Positions 17,327 to 26,464 of a DNA stretch of 64,000 nt are shown here, piece after piece. The notes under the pieces are model-generated. The model was not told the DNA's origin. It was given only the letters and a program-made list of their open reading frames with translations, and made no database searches. A program made the translations under genes and the position numbers. The number at the start of each line of letters is the position of its first letter. Position 1 is the first letter of the stretch. Source of the stretch: Algoriphagus iocasae (GTDB lineage: Bacteria > Bacteroidota > Bacteroidia > Cytophagales > Cyclobacteriaceae); contig NZ_JACIJO010000003.1 of the NCBI RefSeq assembly GCF_014206875.1, positions 1,196,660-1,260,659 on the forward strand, given 5' to 3'.

Positions 17327-19338
17327 TCTCTAGGTTCTATTTTTGGAAGTAGCTTTTTCGTTTGGATTAGATAATTATTCCGGTTTTTAAACTCTTCAAA
17401 TTCACCTACCATTCGATTGGAGACTTGAAGGTCTTGGATAGGATCAATATTTAATCCATCACTGACTAGAAATAGCTGCCCATCAGAGAGGAAATAATCT
17501 CCATGGATGTAATCCAATAATTGGTTTTTATTTCTCATTAAAGGCATGGCTATCCTGGACTGGAAAGTCTGCGAAGTATCCATAACCTGGCCTTGCCAGA
17601 TAACCTCTTCCGGTAAATTAATCGCCACTTGTTTTTGAAGGAATGCCAAGATTGATGGAGTGATTTCCCAATGCGACACAACACCTTTGAAACGCTCCTG
17701 ACGGCTTAGCTTTGGGGAATACATGATCAGAGGAACTCTGAATCGATCTAAACGGGTTGCCATCGGAATTTCAGGCAGTCTATGGTCACCAGTGATAATA
17801 AATATGGTGTTCTCAAATTCCGGTCTCTTTTTGTACTCACTAAAAAAATCCCTGATCGCATCATCTGCATATAGAAGCGTCATATAAATATTTTCATAGG
17901 AGAGGTAGTCCGTAACTTTGCTTTCACTAAAACCCAAATCATTTGATAAATAGCTTCTTAATTTCGGCTTATAAATCTCAGGAGTAGGAACGATGTACGG
18001 GTCATGTGAAGTCTGGGTCTGAAATATTCTCAACTGTGGCTTATCGTCAGATGCAGGAAGTTTTTGAAGTCCATTTGTAAATAAAGCCTTATCGGGATAA
18101 CCCCAAGAAAAACCAGTTTCTGAAGGGGTTTTCTCAAATTCTGCCCCGTAATTCTGTTGATCAATAATTTTATCAACCTGATGGTATTTCAAAAAGCTAC
18201 CTTCATTATCAAAGTTTTGATCTGATCCGATATAAAATTCCGATTCGTAATCATTTTTTTTGAGTATACTCAATAGACTTTCATGGTAAGGAAAATCTGG
18301 GGAAAATTCCAGAAATCCATTTTTACCAAAAGGCAAGCCGGCCATTGTACCAGGAAGGATTCCAAATGTTCTACCCGTTGAGGAAATTGCATTTTCCCAG
18401 ACTAAACCATGCTCACCCAAGGAATCAAGAAAGGGAGTAAAACTTCCCAGATAGGCAGTTTTACCGGAATAGGCACTACCTAAACTTTCAAAAAATATAA
18501 ATACGATATCAGGTTTTGAATCTAAACTGTCAAAAAATGGACTTAACACATCCGGATATTCCGCCACATGGGCAAAAGGATAATTGTCATCCATAAACTC
18601 TTTTTTCACCACTAAATCATTTCCAGTAGGCCTCAGATAGAAATCGAAATAATAATTATCATCAAACATGAAATAGTTAAAGGATGCCTGAGCCAAAAAG
18701 TGGGTTTTATTTATCTGAACATTGCTTTTGTTTTCACTAGCCAAATTGGAATCATTAGCCGGAAAAAGAACATAAAAGAAAATAAAGATGTAGGTAAAAG
18801 CAGAAATTATTAGATAGGATTTGAGTTGGAACTTCAAAAAGCGGATTCCTAAATAAAGGATTCCTCCTATGATGAAAGCTCCTATAAAACCAGAGATAAT
18901 GTTTAGTGCATTTAATTGGCCGGAGGCCTGGACAGTAGCAAGCAAATCATCAAAGCTATAACCATACACATCACTCCCCAGAGGAAGCAAAGTTTTTAAA
19001 AAGTAGCTGATGAGTGCACCTTGTATAATTACTGCCAGGACAAAGACCGTTAAGCTAAGCCATCTTGCCAGGCTGGTTGAGAAAATGCTAAGGATGATAT
19101 GGAAAACCAGCAATAAACCTATGAAATATAAATACCAGCCTAAATCTTCTATGAGGCTAGAAAACAATACGTCAGAAAGGTTAAATTGGAGCAGATGAGT
19201 GTTAAAAATCAGTTTTAATTCTAAAAACCTGATTATCAGCATCAGTAAAATAAATACAAAGGCCATTCCCCAGAAATCACCTAAAATTGATTTGACTTGA
19301 TTAGGAAGGTTGGACCTAATTTCGGCTTTTTGGGCCAT
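17323..19338 (-). CDS. LtaS-like membrane sulfatase/phosphotransferase
   Basis: A 671-aa inner-membrane enzyme. About five membrane helices occupy residues 15-195, then a periplasmic sulfatase-fold domain runs from about 270 to 610. Recognisable elements are KPDIVFIFFESLG (metal-binding Glu), the SSTGRTFG region that supplies the nucleophilic Thr, IITGDHRLPE (Asp/His metal ligands), and FRVPLIMYSP. LtaS-type enzymes transfer glycerol-phosphate or phosphoethanolamine groups from lipids to glycans or lipid A. In a Gram-negative cell lacking lipoteichoic acid, a substituent on a surface glycan is most likely, fitting its position opposite the exopolysaccharide operon. The convergent genes overlap by 4 bp. 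Confidence 0.85.
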   Translation of the reverse strand: MAQKAEIRSNLPNQVKSILGDFWGMAFVFILLMLIIRFLELKLIFNTHLLQFNLSDVLFSSLIEDLGWYLYFIGLLLVFHIILSIFSTSLARWLSLTVFVLAVIIQGALISYFLKTLLPLGSDVYGYSFDDLLATVQASGQLNALNIISGFIGAFIIGGILYLGIRFLKFQLKSYLIISAFTYIFIFFYVLFPANDSNLASENKSNVQINKTHFLAQASFNYFMFDDNYYFDFYLRPTGNDLVVKKEFMDDNYPFAHVAEYPDVLSPFFDSLDSKPDIVFIFFESLGSAYSGKTAYLGSFTPFLDSLGEHGLVWENAISSTGRTFGILPGTMAGLPFGKNGFLEFSPDFPYHESLLSILKKNDYESEFYIGSDQNFDNEGSFLKYHQVDKIIDQQNYGAEFEKTPSETGFSWGYPDKALFTNGLQKLPASDDKPQLRIFQTQTSHDPYIVPTPEIYKPKLRSYLSNDLGFSESKVTDYLSYENIYMTLLYADDAIRDFFSEYKKRPEFENTIFIITGDHRLPEIPMATRLDRFRVPLIMYSPKLSRQERFKGVVSHWEITPSILAFLQKQVAINLPEEVIWQGQVMDTSQTFQSRIAMPLMRNKNQLLDYIHGDYFLSDGQLFLVSDGLNIDPIQDLQVSNRMVGEFEEFKNRNNYLIQTKKLLPKIEPRD

Positions 19339-19416
19339 AATCGATCGATAAGTTTTTGAGTGAAGGCTGAAAAGATAGGGTAAAATCGGGTATCTTCAAG
19401 CAGTCAAAACAATAAA

Positions 19417-19959
19417 ATGAGTAAATCAGATCTCTTAATTGAACTTTACACCAATTTGAGCACCACTGGAGCTCTAACATTCAGTTCAAAAGCATTAGTA
19501 AATAAAATGCTTTCTTTTTCCGATTTGTCCCAAGCAAAATTAATTGTGGAAATGGGAGGAGGAGATGGAAGCATTACACAAGGTATTGTTGATCGATTGG
19601 CACCTGATGCCGAACTTCTGGTATTTGAGATCAGTAGTTCTTTTTGTGAAGCGATGAAAAAACAGTTTCCCCAGGAAAATGTAAAGATCATCAACGATTC
19701 TGCAGAAAACATTCACAAATATCTTGATGGAAAGAAGGTAGATTACATTTTTTCTTCCTTACCATTTAGTTTTATTTCTCCTGAAATTCGGGATGAGATC
19801 CTTCGCCAAAGCAGCTCCGCTCTTAACAATAGTGGCTACTTTATTCAAATTTGCTATTCTTATTTGCTTAAAGGTCTATTTAAGAAGCATTTTAAATCAG
19901 TGAGTTCAAGTTTTACTTTGAAAAATCTACCTCCTGCATTTGTGATGGTTTGTAAATAA
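19417..19959 (+). CDS. SAM-dependent methyltransferase (phospholipid N-methyltransferase-like)
   Basis: A 180-aa class I methyltransferase. Motif I is VEMGGGDGSITQGIV, motif II acidic Glu in LVFEISSSF, then NDSAENIH and the catalytic-region SSLPFSFISPEIRDEIL. The order resembles rRNA adenine dimethylases and PmtA phospholipid N-methyltransferases; the short length and SLPFSF motif favour the PmtA/KsgA-like group acting on phosphatidylethanolamine head groups. Only 8 bp separate it from a small downstream gene, so the two are co-transcribed. The start ATG at 19417 is 78 bp from the divergent LtaS-like gene, leaving a short shared promoter region. Confidence 0.72.
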   Translation: MSKSDLLIELYTNLSTTGALTFSSKALVNKMLSFSDLSQAKLIVEMGGGDGSITQGIVDRLAPDAELLVFEISSSFCEAMKKQFPQENVKIINDSAENIHKYLDGKKVDYIFSSLPFSFISPEIRDEILRQSSSALNNSGYFIQICYSYLLKGLFKKHFKSVSSSFTLKNLPPAFVMVCK

Positions 19960-19967
19960 TTTTTGCA

Positions 19968-20213
19968 ATGGATATCCTGAAAACAGCCCTTCTGGAAATG
20001 TGCAGGAAGAATAAAAAAGCATTCTTTTATCCCGAAGATATTCTCAAAATTATGTTTCCTGAGGATTGGGATCAATTCCTTCCTGAGTTGAAAAGTCTGT
20101 TGGAAGAACTTCTACAAGAGGGAGAAATTGTGTTGAAGTCGAAAGATCCAAAAATTCAATTCTCTGAACTCAGTAATTATTCATTCAAAATAAAGTGTAA
20201 TACCAAACCTTAA
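19968..20213 (+). CDS. Small protein, DUF3253-like
   Basis: An 81-aa soluble protein. The pattern FFYPEDILKIMFPEDWDQFLPEL followed by LLEELLQEGEIVLKSKD and a final strand resembles the short winged-helix DUF3253 family, in which a conserved Trp follows the helix and an EGxI strand follows the next helix. The assignment is from memory of the pattern. It lies 8 bp after the methyltransferase gene and 36 bp before msrA. The function is unknown; a small winged helix could bind nucleic acid or be a degenerate remnant. Confidence 0.55.
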   Translation: MDILKTALLEMCRKNKKAFFYPEDILKIMFPEDWDQFLPELKSLLEELLQEGEIVLKSKDPKIQFSELSNYSFKIKCNTKP

Positions 20214-20249
20214 TTGATTTGTATCTGTTGAACTAGGAAAAATAGACTA

Positions 20250-20831
20250 ATGGACAATCAAGTAAATTTTCCAAAAACCCCGTTACATGTTCCTGATGGG
20301 CAGGAATTGATCACTTTGGGAGCAGGGTGTTTTTGGTGTACAGAAGCGGTTTTTCAACGTTTGAAAGGCGTACATAAAGTAGTTTCCGGCTATTCAAATG
20401 GAATTATAGAGAATCCAAGTTACCAAGAGGTGTGTTCTGGGACCACTGGGCATAATGAGGTCATTCAGGTTTATTTTGATCCAAAAGTTATAAGCTTGCA
20501 TAAAATCCTAGAAGTATTCTTTGCTACCCATGATCCTACCTCCCTGAATAGACAAGGTGCTGATTCTGGCCCTCAATATCGTTCGGGAATTTATTATGTG
20601 AGTGAGACTCAGCAAAAGCTAGCAAAGGAATTAAAAGAGCAATTGAATGAGTCTGGTGTTTTTGATAAACATATCGTCACCGAAATTGAGCCATTATTAA
20701 GCTTCTACCCCGCAGAAAATTATCATCAGGACTATTTTAACCAAAATGGTCATCAACCTTATTGCCAATTTGTAATTAAACCTAAAGTGAACAAATTGGA
20801 AAAATTCTTTCAAAAGGAGCTGAAACCCTAA
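20250..20831 (+). CDS. msrA: Peptide-methionine (S)-S-oxide reductase
   Basis: A 193-aa MsrA that reduces methionine-S-sulfoxide in proteins using thioredoxin. The catalytic GAGCFWCTEAVF motif has the nucleophilic Cys27; a second Cys at 30 sits in the same motif. The substrate-binding stretches GTTGHNEV, GADSGPQYRSGIYY and FYPAENYHQDYF are intact. A Cys near the C-terminus (QPYCQF) can act in recycling. No signal peptide, so cytoplasmic. Length is normal for the family. No MsrB domain is fused or adjacent. The gap to the next gene is 13 bp, suggesting one transcript. Confidence 0.94.
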   Translation: MDNQVNFPKTPLHVPDGQELITLGAGCFWCTEAVFQRLKGVHKVVSGYSNGIIENPSYQEVCSGTTGHNEVIQVYFDPKVISLHKILEVFFATHDPTSLNRQGADSGPQYRSGIYYVSETQQKLAKELKEQLNESGVFDKHIVTEIEPLLSFYPAENYHQDYFNQNGHQPYCQFVIKPKVNKLEKFFQKELKP

Positions 20832-20844
20832 AATCAGTTTTTGT

Positions 20845-22521
20845 ATGCTAACAATGAAGAGAACCAGAGCACAAGAATCCAGAGCTGCTATCGAGCGAAT
20901 GTATATTACGATGCGGCATCTTTTTACCCGTGGTACTTATAAACCCATGGGTATTTCCGGGGAAAGTCTGGTAAGCGCATTGATGGTGTTAAGTCCAGAG
21001 ATCTATGGTACCATTACTGACCAAGAAAAAATAGAATTGGATGGTTTGCTATATGTCATGGAGCGACTTCCAAGAGGAATTGAGGAATGTCGATATGTGC
21101 GATTGATCAGCCGGGAAGGGTATGAGACTTCTCATTTGACTCCTATCGTTCCACCAAAGCGAAAAAGGAACTGTTATCGATTGGATGATCAGGTGATGTA
21201 TGTGGAAATGACCAGAGGCAGATCTGATATTTATGATATTCTGACTCACCTGACATTTTTATACATCGAATCCCGAAAGATTCTGAATAACAGTACCGAT
21301 CCAAAAGGTAAAATTTCCCAAAATTGGATTATGCTGGAGGAACTGGTGAAGAAAGAGGAGGCAGGTGAAACCTTTGAAAAAGAAGCTGCAAGTGCTTATT
21401 TAAGCCACTTGATCGGAAGAACCTTTGAAGAAACGGTTGCTGCTGTAGAGAAATTTGAAAAGTCCTCCAATTCCAATAGCCTATTCTCCATCGTTTATCA
21501 TATGGGAAGATTGGCTTTTGAAGAAAAGAACAAAGGCTTGGATCGAGAAATATCATTTTCTGCCACTTTGAGAGAGCGAGTAGGTCACCATGTTTACGGA
21601 GAACTCTGGGCTAGAAGAATCAAATTGGCATTGGAAGAAAAGAACCTGATCAAGCGTCCTATTCATGTGATTTCGGCGAATCTCCATTCGGTATTAAATA
21701 CCATTTATGGTCATCAGCTTTTAGGACTAAAAGATTATGAAGCCATTGAAAAAGTGGCGATGGATATCTCTGTCAAAGCGAAATCAAATAAAGGAAAAGC
21801 CATTTATGACTATGCTCTTAAACATGGATTCATTGACCTTCCTGATGAATCAGGCACAAATATCGGTGCACAGATTATTGATACAGCACTTTTAGAAAAA
21901 GATGAATTAATACCTGGAGTAAGCCTAAACAAAGAGAAGGAAAAAAGACCGGTCTTTGTAGTAATGGATTATGCTTTTGGAGAGCAGGCTTATGAATGTT
22001 TCGATGAACTTCTAAAGCCATTTAAAAAGGGAGAGAAAGATATCCCGTTGAATGTTGTTTCTACCAGTATCATGGGAAAAGCAGGGATTCTTTACGGCGG
22101 AAAGGGCGATTTAATGATTCCTAATTCCCATATTTTCGAAGGCACTGCCGATAATTACCCTTTTAAAAACGAATTGAAAAAGTCAGATTTTGAAGGTTTC
22201 GGATTGGGAGTTTATCAAGGTTCAATGATTACGGTTTTGGGAACATCCCTTCAAAACAGGGATATTCTGACCTATTTTATGCAATCAAGTTGGAATGCCG
22301 TGGGTCTGGAAATGGAAGGAGCGCATTATCAAAAAGCAATACAATCGGCTTCAAAAATCAGAAGAAGTATACCTTCCAATGTCAAAGTTTTATATGCCTA
22401 TTATGCTTCTGACAATCCTTTGGAGACTGGAAGTACCTTGGCTTCTGGAGCATTGGGAATGGAAGGAGTGAGGCCTACTTATCTGATTACCTATAAGATA
22501 CTGGAGAAGTTGTTTTCATAA
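20845..22521 (+). CDS. Large protein with nucleoside-phosphorylase-like C-terminal domain
   Basis: A 558-aa cytoplasmic protein I cannot place in a named family. The first 370 residues are mostly helical (RTRAQESRAAIERMYITMRH at the start; LTHLTFLYIESRKI). From about 370 the sequence changes to alternating strands and helices with features of the PNP/UDP phosphorylase fold: a strand RPVFVVMDYAFG, then VGLEMEGAH near residue 489 (cf. the EMEGA/EMEAA ribose-binding motif) and YYASDNPL near 521 (cf. the base-binding Asp). AMP nucleosidase and related enzymes also carry an N-terminal extension before such a domain. A nucleosidase role is plausible but unproven. A second ATG at 20854 is an equally good start. 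Confidence 0.7.
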   Translation: MLTMKRTRAQESRAAIERMYITMRHLFTRGTYKPMGISGESLVSALMVLSPEIYGTITDQEKIELDGLLYVMERLPRGIEECRYVRLISREGYETSHLTPIVPPKRKRNCYRLDDQVMYVEMTRGRSDIYDILTHLTFLYIESRKILNNSTDPKGKISQNWIMLEELVKKEEAGETFEKEAASAYLSHLIGRTFEETVAAVEKFEKSSNSNSLFSIVYHMGRLAFEEKNKGLDREISFSATLRERVGHHVYGELWARRIKLALEEKNLIKRPIHVISANLHSVLNTIYGHQLLGLKDYEAIEKVAMDISVKAKSNKGKAIYDYALKHGFIDLPDESGTNIGAQIIDTALLEKDELIPGVSLNKEKEKRPVFVVMDYAFGEQAYECFDELLKPFKKGEKDIPLNVVSTSIMGKAGILYGGKGDLMIPNSHIFEGTADNYPFKNELKKSDFEGFGLGVYQGSMITVLGTSLQNRDILTYFMQSSWNAVGLEMEGAHYQKAIQSASKIRRSIPSNVKVLYAYYASDNPLETGSTLASGALGMEGVRPTYLITYKILEKLFS

Positions 22522-22528
22522 AATCTAG

Positions 22529-22557
22529 GCTGCTTGTTAACAGGCAGCTATTTTTTT
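22529..22557 (+). terminator. Hairpin terminator
   Basis: GCTGC (22529-22533) pairs with GCAGC (22544-22548), extended inward by TGT/ACA with one G-U pair, and is followed by TATTTTTTT. It ends the msrA-containing transcript and sets the following lipoprotein gene apart. Confidence 0.8.
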
Positions 22558-22590
22558 ACGTCTTGCTTTCAAATCAAAGCTGATCCAGAA

Positions 22591-22935
22591 ATGCATAAAC
22601 ATCTCAATTTTCTATTGCTCTTCCTCTTCCTTGTATTTATTCAAAGTTGTGGTGAAGACGGAGCCCTTGGTAAAACTGAATTTTATTGGGATCAAACAGG
22701 TTGCGCTGACCCTTGGGCAAGCATGGGAGGAAATTCTGACGATGAATTAAAATCGGCAATTTTAGACTATCTGAAATCCGAAGGGGTGAAGAAGGCTAGG
22801 TTCATTGGTTTTTCTGATGAAGCAGAACAACAGTTTTGTCAATCATGTTTCTGTACTACCGGAAGGAGGTTTCATCTAGAGGTTCCCAATAATCAAAAAA
22901 GCAAGATGCTGGAATTAGGATTTAAAGAAGCCTGA
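22591..22935 (+). CDS. Small Cys-rich lipoprotein of unknown function
   Basis: A 114-aa predicted lipoprotein. The ATG at 22591 is preferred because it begins a short signal ending in the lipobox IQSC; the frame is open 19 codons upstream, but that region overlaps the terminator. The mature part has a GCADPWASM segment and a QFCQSCFCTTG cluster, giving four closely placed cysteines besides the lipid anchor. They could form disulfides or bind a metal. No family recognised. A shared convergent terminator follows. Confidence 0.6.
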   Translation: MHKHLNFLLLFLFLVFIQSCGEDGALGKTEFYWDQTGCADPWASMGGNSDDELKSAILDYLKSEGVKKARFIGFSDEAEQQFCQSCFCTTGRRFHLEVPNNQKSKMLELGFKEA

Positions 22936-22957
22936 ACGAAAACTGCTTCAAAAACAA

Positions 22958-22990
22958 AAGAGCCACTCAGTTTTGAGTGGCTCTTGCTTT
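22958..22990. terminator. Bidirectional hairpin terminator
   Basis: AAGAGCCACTCA pairs with TGAGTGGCTCTT around a 4-base loop, with A-rich sequence before and a T-rich tract after. It serves both the plus-strand lipoprotein gene and the minus-strand M20 gene, which ends 2 bp away. Confidence 0.88.
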
Positions 22991-22991
22991 T

Positions 22992-24449
22992 CTATTGAAG
23001 GTTAGATTTAATCGGAGGAGGTCCTGGAGGTACCATTCCTTTGTACACATAATCTCCCAAATGTTCCTTAAAATCAGCTTTCACAGCTTCCACCAACTCA
23101 GGATTTTGGAACAAATCTACCATCGTCATGGATAATGCTTTGGCAGCATAAGCCATTCCTTTATGCCCAATAGACATACCTCCAGCTGCAACAACAGCCC
23201 AAGAGTGCCAAGGAGTACCATTTGGAGCAGTGGTCGCAGAAAGTCTGATAGTCGGCACCACATAACTTACATCTCCCACATCGGTACTTCCACCCATGCT
23301 ATGTTCAGCAGTTTCTTCCATCGGTTCAATCTCAGAGACTAGACCTATTTGAGGCTTTCCTGTAGCCTCTTGAATTTTCTTTGCAAACTCTTGTTCTTCT
23401 TCGGTGTAAGAAATCGACCCTAAAGTCTCCAAATTCTTCTGTAAGGCCGCAGATCCAGTTCTATTGACCAATACTTCATGAATACCTGAAATCAAATTCA
23501 CCTCGTAATCCACATTTGCCATGATGGCAGCACCTTCAGCCATTTTCATGACTTGTTCATAAACAGGCATCAAACCCTCTCTACTGCTATCCCTAACACG
23601 AACCCAAATTCTGCTGTAATCAGGAACAACATTGACAACCTGGCCAGCATCCTGAATATGATAATGGATTCTAACAGTCGGTTTGATATGCTCTCTGTAA
23701 TAGTTTATGCCTGTGGTGTAAAGTTCCAATGCATCAGAGGCCGATCTGCCATTCCAAGGATCCGCTGCAGCATGTGCTGCTTGTCCTCTAAATTCCACTT
23801 GGAAGTCTACCAAAGCAAGACCTTTTTGAACAGCAGCTTTCGTTTCTGCCGCTGGATGCCAATCCATCACCACATCTACATCCTCAAATAAACCAGCTCT
23901 GATCATCCATAATTTCCCAAAGAATTTCTCCTCTGCAGGAGTCCCGTAAAATCGAACAGTTCCTTTGATTTTTCCTTCTTCGATCAAGTCTTTAATTGCC
24001 GCCGCAGCTCCTAAGGAGGCTACGCCAAAAAGGTTATGTCCACAACCATGACCTGGAGCATCTTCATGCAAGGGACTTTTGTAAGGAACTTTATTTTGGG
24101 AAAGTCCAGGAAGTGCATCAAATTCCCCTAAAATCCCTATCACAGGAGAACCTGAACCATATTCTGCTACAAAGGCAGTAGGAATCTCTCCAACACCTCG
24201 GGTAACTTTAAATCCAAGGCTTTCTGCATAATCAGACAAGGCGGCAGCGGATTGAGTTTCCTGAAAAGCTATTTCTTCAAAAGACCATATTTTATCACTC
24301 AAATCAGTCAATGCTTCAAAGCGCGAATCGACTGATTGGATCACTTCATTTTTAAGGGGATTTGGTTTCTCTTTCTTTTGCGCCTGCAAAGGAATACTGC
24401 TCCAAATTCCGATTGTAATTAGGAGGAGGGAAGGGTACAATTTTTTCAT
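22992..24449 (-). CDS. M20 family amidohydrolase (AbgB-like), exported
   Basis: A 485-aa metal-dependent amidohydrolase with a signal peptide (ends in IPLQAQ). Catalytic features of the M20D/aminoacylase group are visible: LGEFDALPG, GHGCGHN (metal-binding Cys/His), PAEE and DWHPAAET, then the dimerisation insert with AAHAAADPW and a C-terminal metal-ligand region (STDVGDVS). Relatives include AbgB (p-aminobenzoyl-glutamate hydrolase) and N-acyl amino acid hydrolases. The export signal points to periplasmic trimming of N-acylated amino acids or dipeptides. It is monocistronic; a small gap and a terminator of the next gene separate it from the GGT operon upstream. Confidence 0.88.
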   Translation of the reverse strand: MKKLYPSLLLITIGIWSSIPLQAQKKEKPNPLKNEVIQSVDSRFEALTDLSDKIWSFEEIAFQETQSAAALSDYAESLGFKVTRGVGEIPTAFVAEYGSGSPVIGILGEFDALPGLSQNKVPYKSPLHEDAPGHGCGHNLFGVASLGAAAAIKDLIEEGKIKGTVRFYGTPAEEKFFGKLWMIRAGLFEDVDVVMDWHPAAETKAAVQKGLALVDFQVEFRGQAAHAAADPWNGRSASDALELYTTGINYYREHIKPTVRIHYHIQDAGQVVNVVPDYSRIWVRVRDSSREGLMPVYEQVMKMAEGAAIMANVDYEVNLISGIHEVLVNRTGSAALQKNLETLGSISYTEEEQEFAKKIQEATGKPQIGLVSEIEPMEETAEHSMGGSTDVGDVSYVVPTIRLSATTAPNGTPWHSWAVVAAGGMSIGHKGMAYAAKALSMTMVDLFQNPELVEAVKADFKEHLGDYVYKGMVPPGPPPIKSNLQ

Positions 24450-24536
24450 AGGTTGATGGTTTTTTTTGTGTTTTTAAGGTAAGGAAAATTTTGATTTAAG
24501 AATTGAATGCCTTCGATTATGGATCGGTAAAAAAAG

Positions 24537-24560
24537 AAAAAGCAGCCTTTCAGCTGCTTT
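24537..24560 (-). terminator. Terminator of the gamma-glutamyltransferase operon
   Basis: AAAGCAGC at 24539-24546 pairs with GCTGCTTT at 24553-24560. Read on the minus strand the hairpin is followed by a U-rich tract (complement of 24531-24540). It is 23 bp after the stop of the GGT homologue. Confidence 0.85.
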
Positions 24561-24582
24561 AATATTCTAATTTGATTTCTGT

Positions 24583-26451
24583 CTACCAAGCGATTCCATA
24601 GTCATCTCCATAATCACTGGATCCACCCCAGAAGGTACCATGCTTCCAATCAAACCAGATTGCATTGATTGGGCCAGATGTTTTGTTCCAAAGTTCGATG
24701 GAATATCCTTTTGAAGCCAATTCTTTATTCACCCAATCCGGAGAATCATTTCTCAAGACAATCGCTCCTGGTCTTACCTCATGATCTCCGAATGAACTTT
24801 GCATTTGATAGGAGTTGAAATTTGGTGCTTCAACCGATTCTTGAACGTTCATCCCAAATTCCACCATATTTAGAAATAACTGCAACAAATTCTGATCTTG
24901 AGAGTCACCACCTTGCACTGCAAAAGCCAATAGTGGTTTTCCATCTTTCATTGCTAAACTTGGCGTCAATGTCACTCGAGGTCTTTTTCCAGGTTCTGGT
25001 AAATTATATGGATTTAGGTTTTCATCCAGAACAAAACTTTGCATACGCTGAGACAAGCCAACACCGGTATTACCAGCAACGACTGCTGGAATCCAACCAC
25101 CACTTGGGGTGACTGAAACAACCCAACCTTCAGCATCGACTGCTTCCACGGATGTTGTGCCTTTTTGGAAGTTGTCGATAAACTCAGTGTCCAGTTTGGT
25201 ATTGATTTGCTCTGGATTTCTGAAAGCTATGGCCTCTTTATTCTTATTTAAAAGATCTAGATATGGATTGGTTTCACCTTGAAATGGATAAGGATCACCA
25301 GCGGTAATATTCGGATCATTTCTATCACCAATTAGCTTGGCTCTTTCTTTTGCATATTCTTTGGAAAGCAATCCTTTCATCGGAGACTTTACAAATGCTG
25401 GATCTCCATAATAGAAATCGCGATCTGCAAATGCCAAGTTCATCGCTTGGTACACTGTATGAATGTATTTCGCTGAGTTATAACCCATTGATTTCAAGTC
25501 AAAATTCTCAAGGATATTTAAAGATTGGAGCAGGGCAGGACCTTGAGTCCATTCTTGAAGTTTGTAGACATCTATCCCTTTGTAATTGACATGTAGCGGC
25601 TCTTCAATTTTTACCTTCCAGTTTGCTAAATCTTCTTCAGTGAAAAGTCCACCTTGTTCTCTTGTACCTCTTACTATTTCCTTCGCGATATCTCCTTTAT
25701 AGAACCTGTCATAGGCAGCATAAATAGCTTCTTTTCTTGATTTGCCTTCAGCTAAAGCTTTCTTTTCAGCCTCTACTAGCTTTGAAAGCATTTGGTATAA
25801 ATCTTCCTGGACAAAAATCTCTCCTGGTGATGGAGCTTCTCTTTCTTCTCCAAGGTGTGGAAGAAAGATTTTCTTTGAATAAGACCATTGTTTGATTCTA
25901 GCTTTTTGCGATTCCATGGCATTGGCTGTCTGCGCCTCAATCGGATAACCTTTAGCAAGATCCATGGATGGTTTTAATATTTGTTCCAAACTCATGGTTC
26001 CGTATTCAGCAAGCATGGTCATTATTCCTCCTGGTGTTCCTGGAGTCGTGGCAGCTAAGGGTCCGTATTGGGGAGGGTAATCCATTCCTTGGGATTTATA
26101 AAACTCTACCGTTGCACCAGTTGGGGCATACCCTAGGGCATTGATTGCAATGACTTTTTTAGTATTAGGATTATAGATCAAAGCCTGAGTTTCTCCACCC
26201 CAAGAGAGTACATCCCACATGGTGGAAGTGGCGGCAATCATGGCACAAGCTGCATCTACCGCATTACCTCCTTGTTGGAAAATAGCTGCTCCAGCAGAGG
26301 CACCAAGTGGTTTTCCTGTAATTGCAACCCAATCTTTCCCATGAAGAATGGGTTTATTGGTTGGGGTGGTACCTGCTCCAAGTCCAGGCAATCCTTGCCC
26401 GTTTACATTCCAGGATAGAAGTAATAGAACAATCAGGTAAAATTTTCTCAT
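24583..26451 (-). CDS. Gamma-glutamyltransferase family protein, exported
   Basis: A 622-aa Ntn-hydrolase homologue with a signal peptide. The large-subunit region carries FQQGGNAVDAACA, and the processing site is GTTSVEAVDAEG with the predicted nucleophile Thr432, aligning with TTHYSVVD of E. coli GGT. The segment after it (SQRMQSFVLDENLNPYNLPEPGKRPRVTLTPS) follows the usual small-subunit pattern. Active members cleave themselves before Thr and hydrolyse or transfer gamma-glutamyl groups from glutathione or gamma-glutamyl peptides in the periplasm. The His-Tyr after TT in the classical enzyme is Ser-Val here, so specificity may differ. It lies 13 bp after the CarboxypepD-reg gene. Confidence 0.87.
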   Translation of the reverse strand: MRKFYLIVLLLLSWNVNGQGLPGLGAGTTPTNKPILHGKDWVAITGKPLGASAGAAIFQQGGNAVDAACAMIAATSTMWDVLSWGGETQALIYNPNTKKVIAINALGYAPTGATVEFYKSQGMDYPPQYGPLAATTPGTPGGIMTMLAEYGTMSLEQILKPSMDLAKGYPIEAQTANAMESQKARIKQWSYSKKIFLPHLGEEREAPSPGEIFVQEDLYQMLSKLVEAEKKALAEGKSRKEAIYAAYDRFYKGDIAKEIVRGTREQGGLFTEEDLANWKVKIEEPLHVNYKGIDVYKLQEWTQGPALLQSLNILENFDLKSMGYNSAKYIHTVYQAMNLAFADRDFYYGDPAFVKSPMKGLLSKEYAKERAKLIGDRNDPNITAGDPYPFQGETNPYLDLLNKNKEAIAFRNPEQINTKLDTEFIDNFQKGTTSVEAVDAEGWVVSVTPSGGWIPAVVAGNTGVGLSQRMQSFVLDENLNPYNLPEPGKRPRVTLTPSLAMKDGKPLLAFAVQGGDSQDQNLLQLFLNMVEFGMNVQESVEAPNFNSYQMQSSFGDHEVRPGAIVLRNDSPDWVNKELASKGYSIELWNKTSGPINAIWFDWKHGTFWGGSSDYGDDYGIAW

Positions 26452-26464
26452 TTGAATAGGTTGT

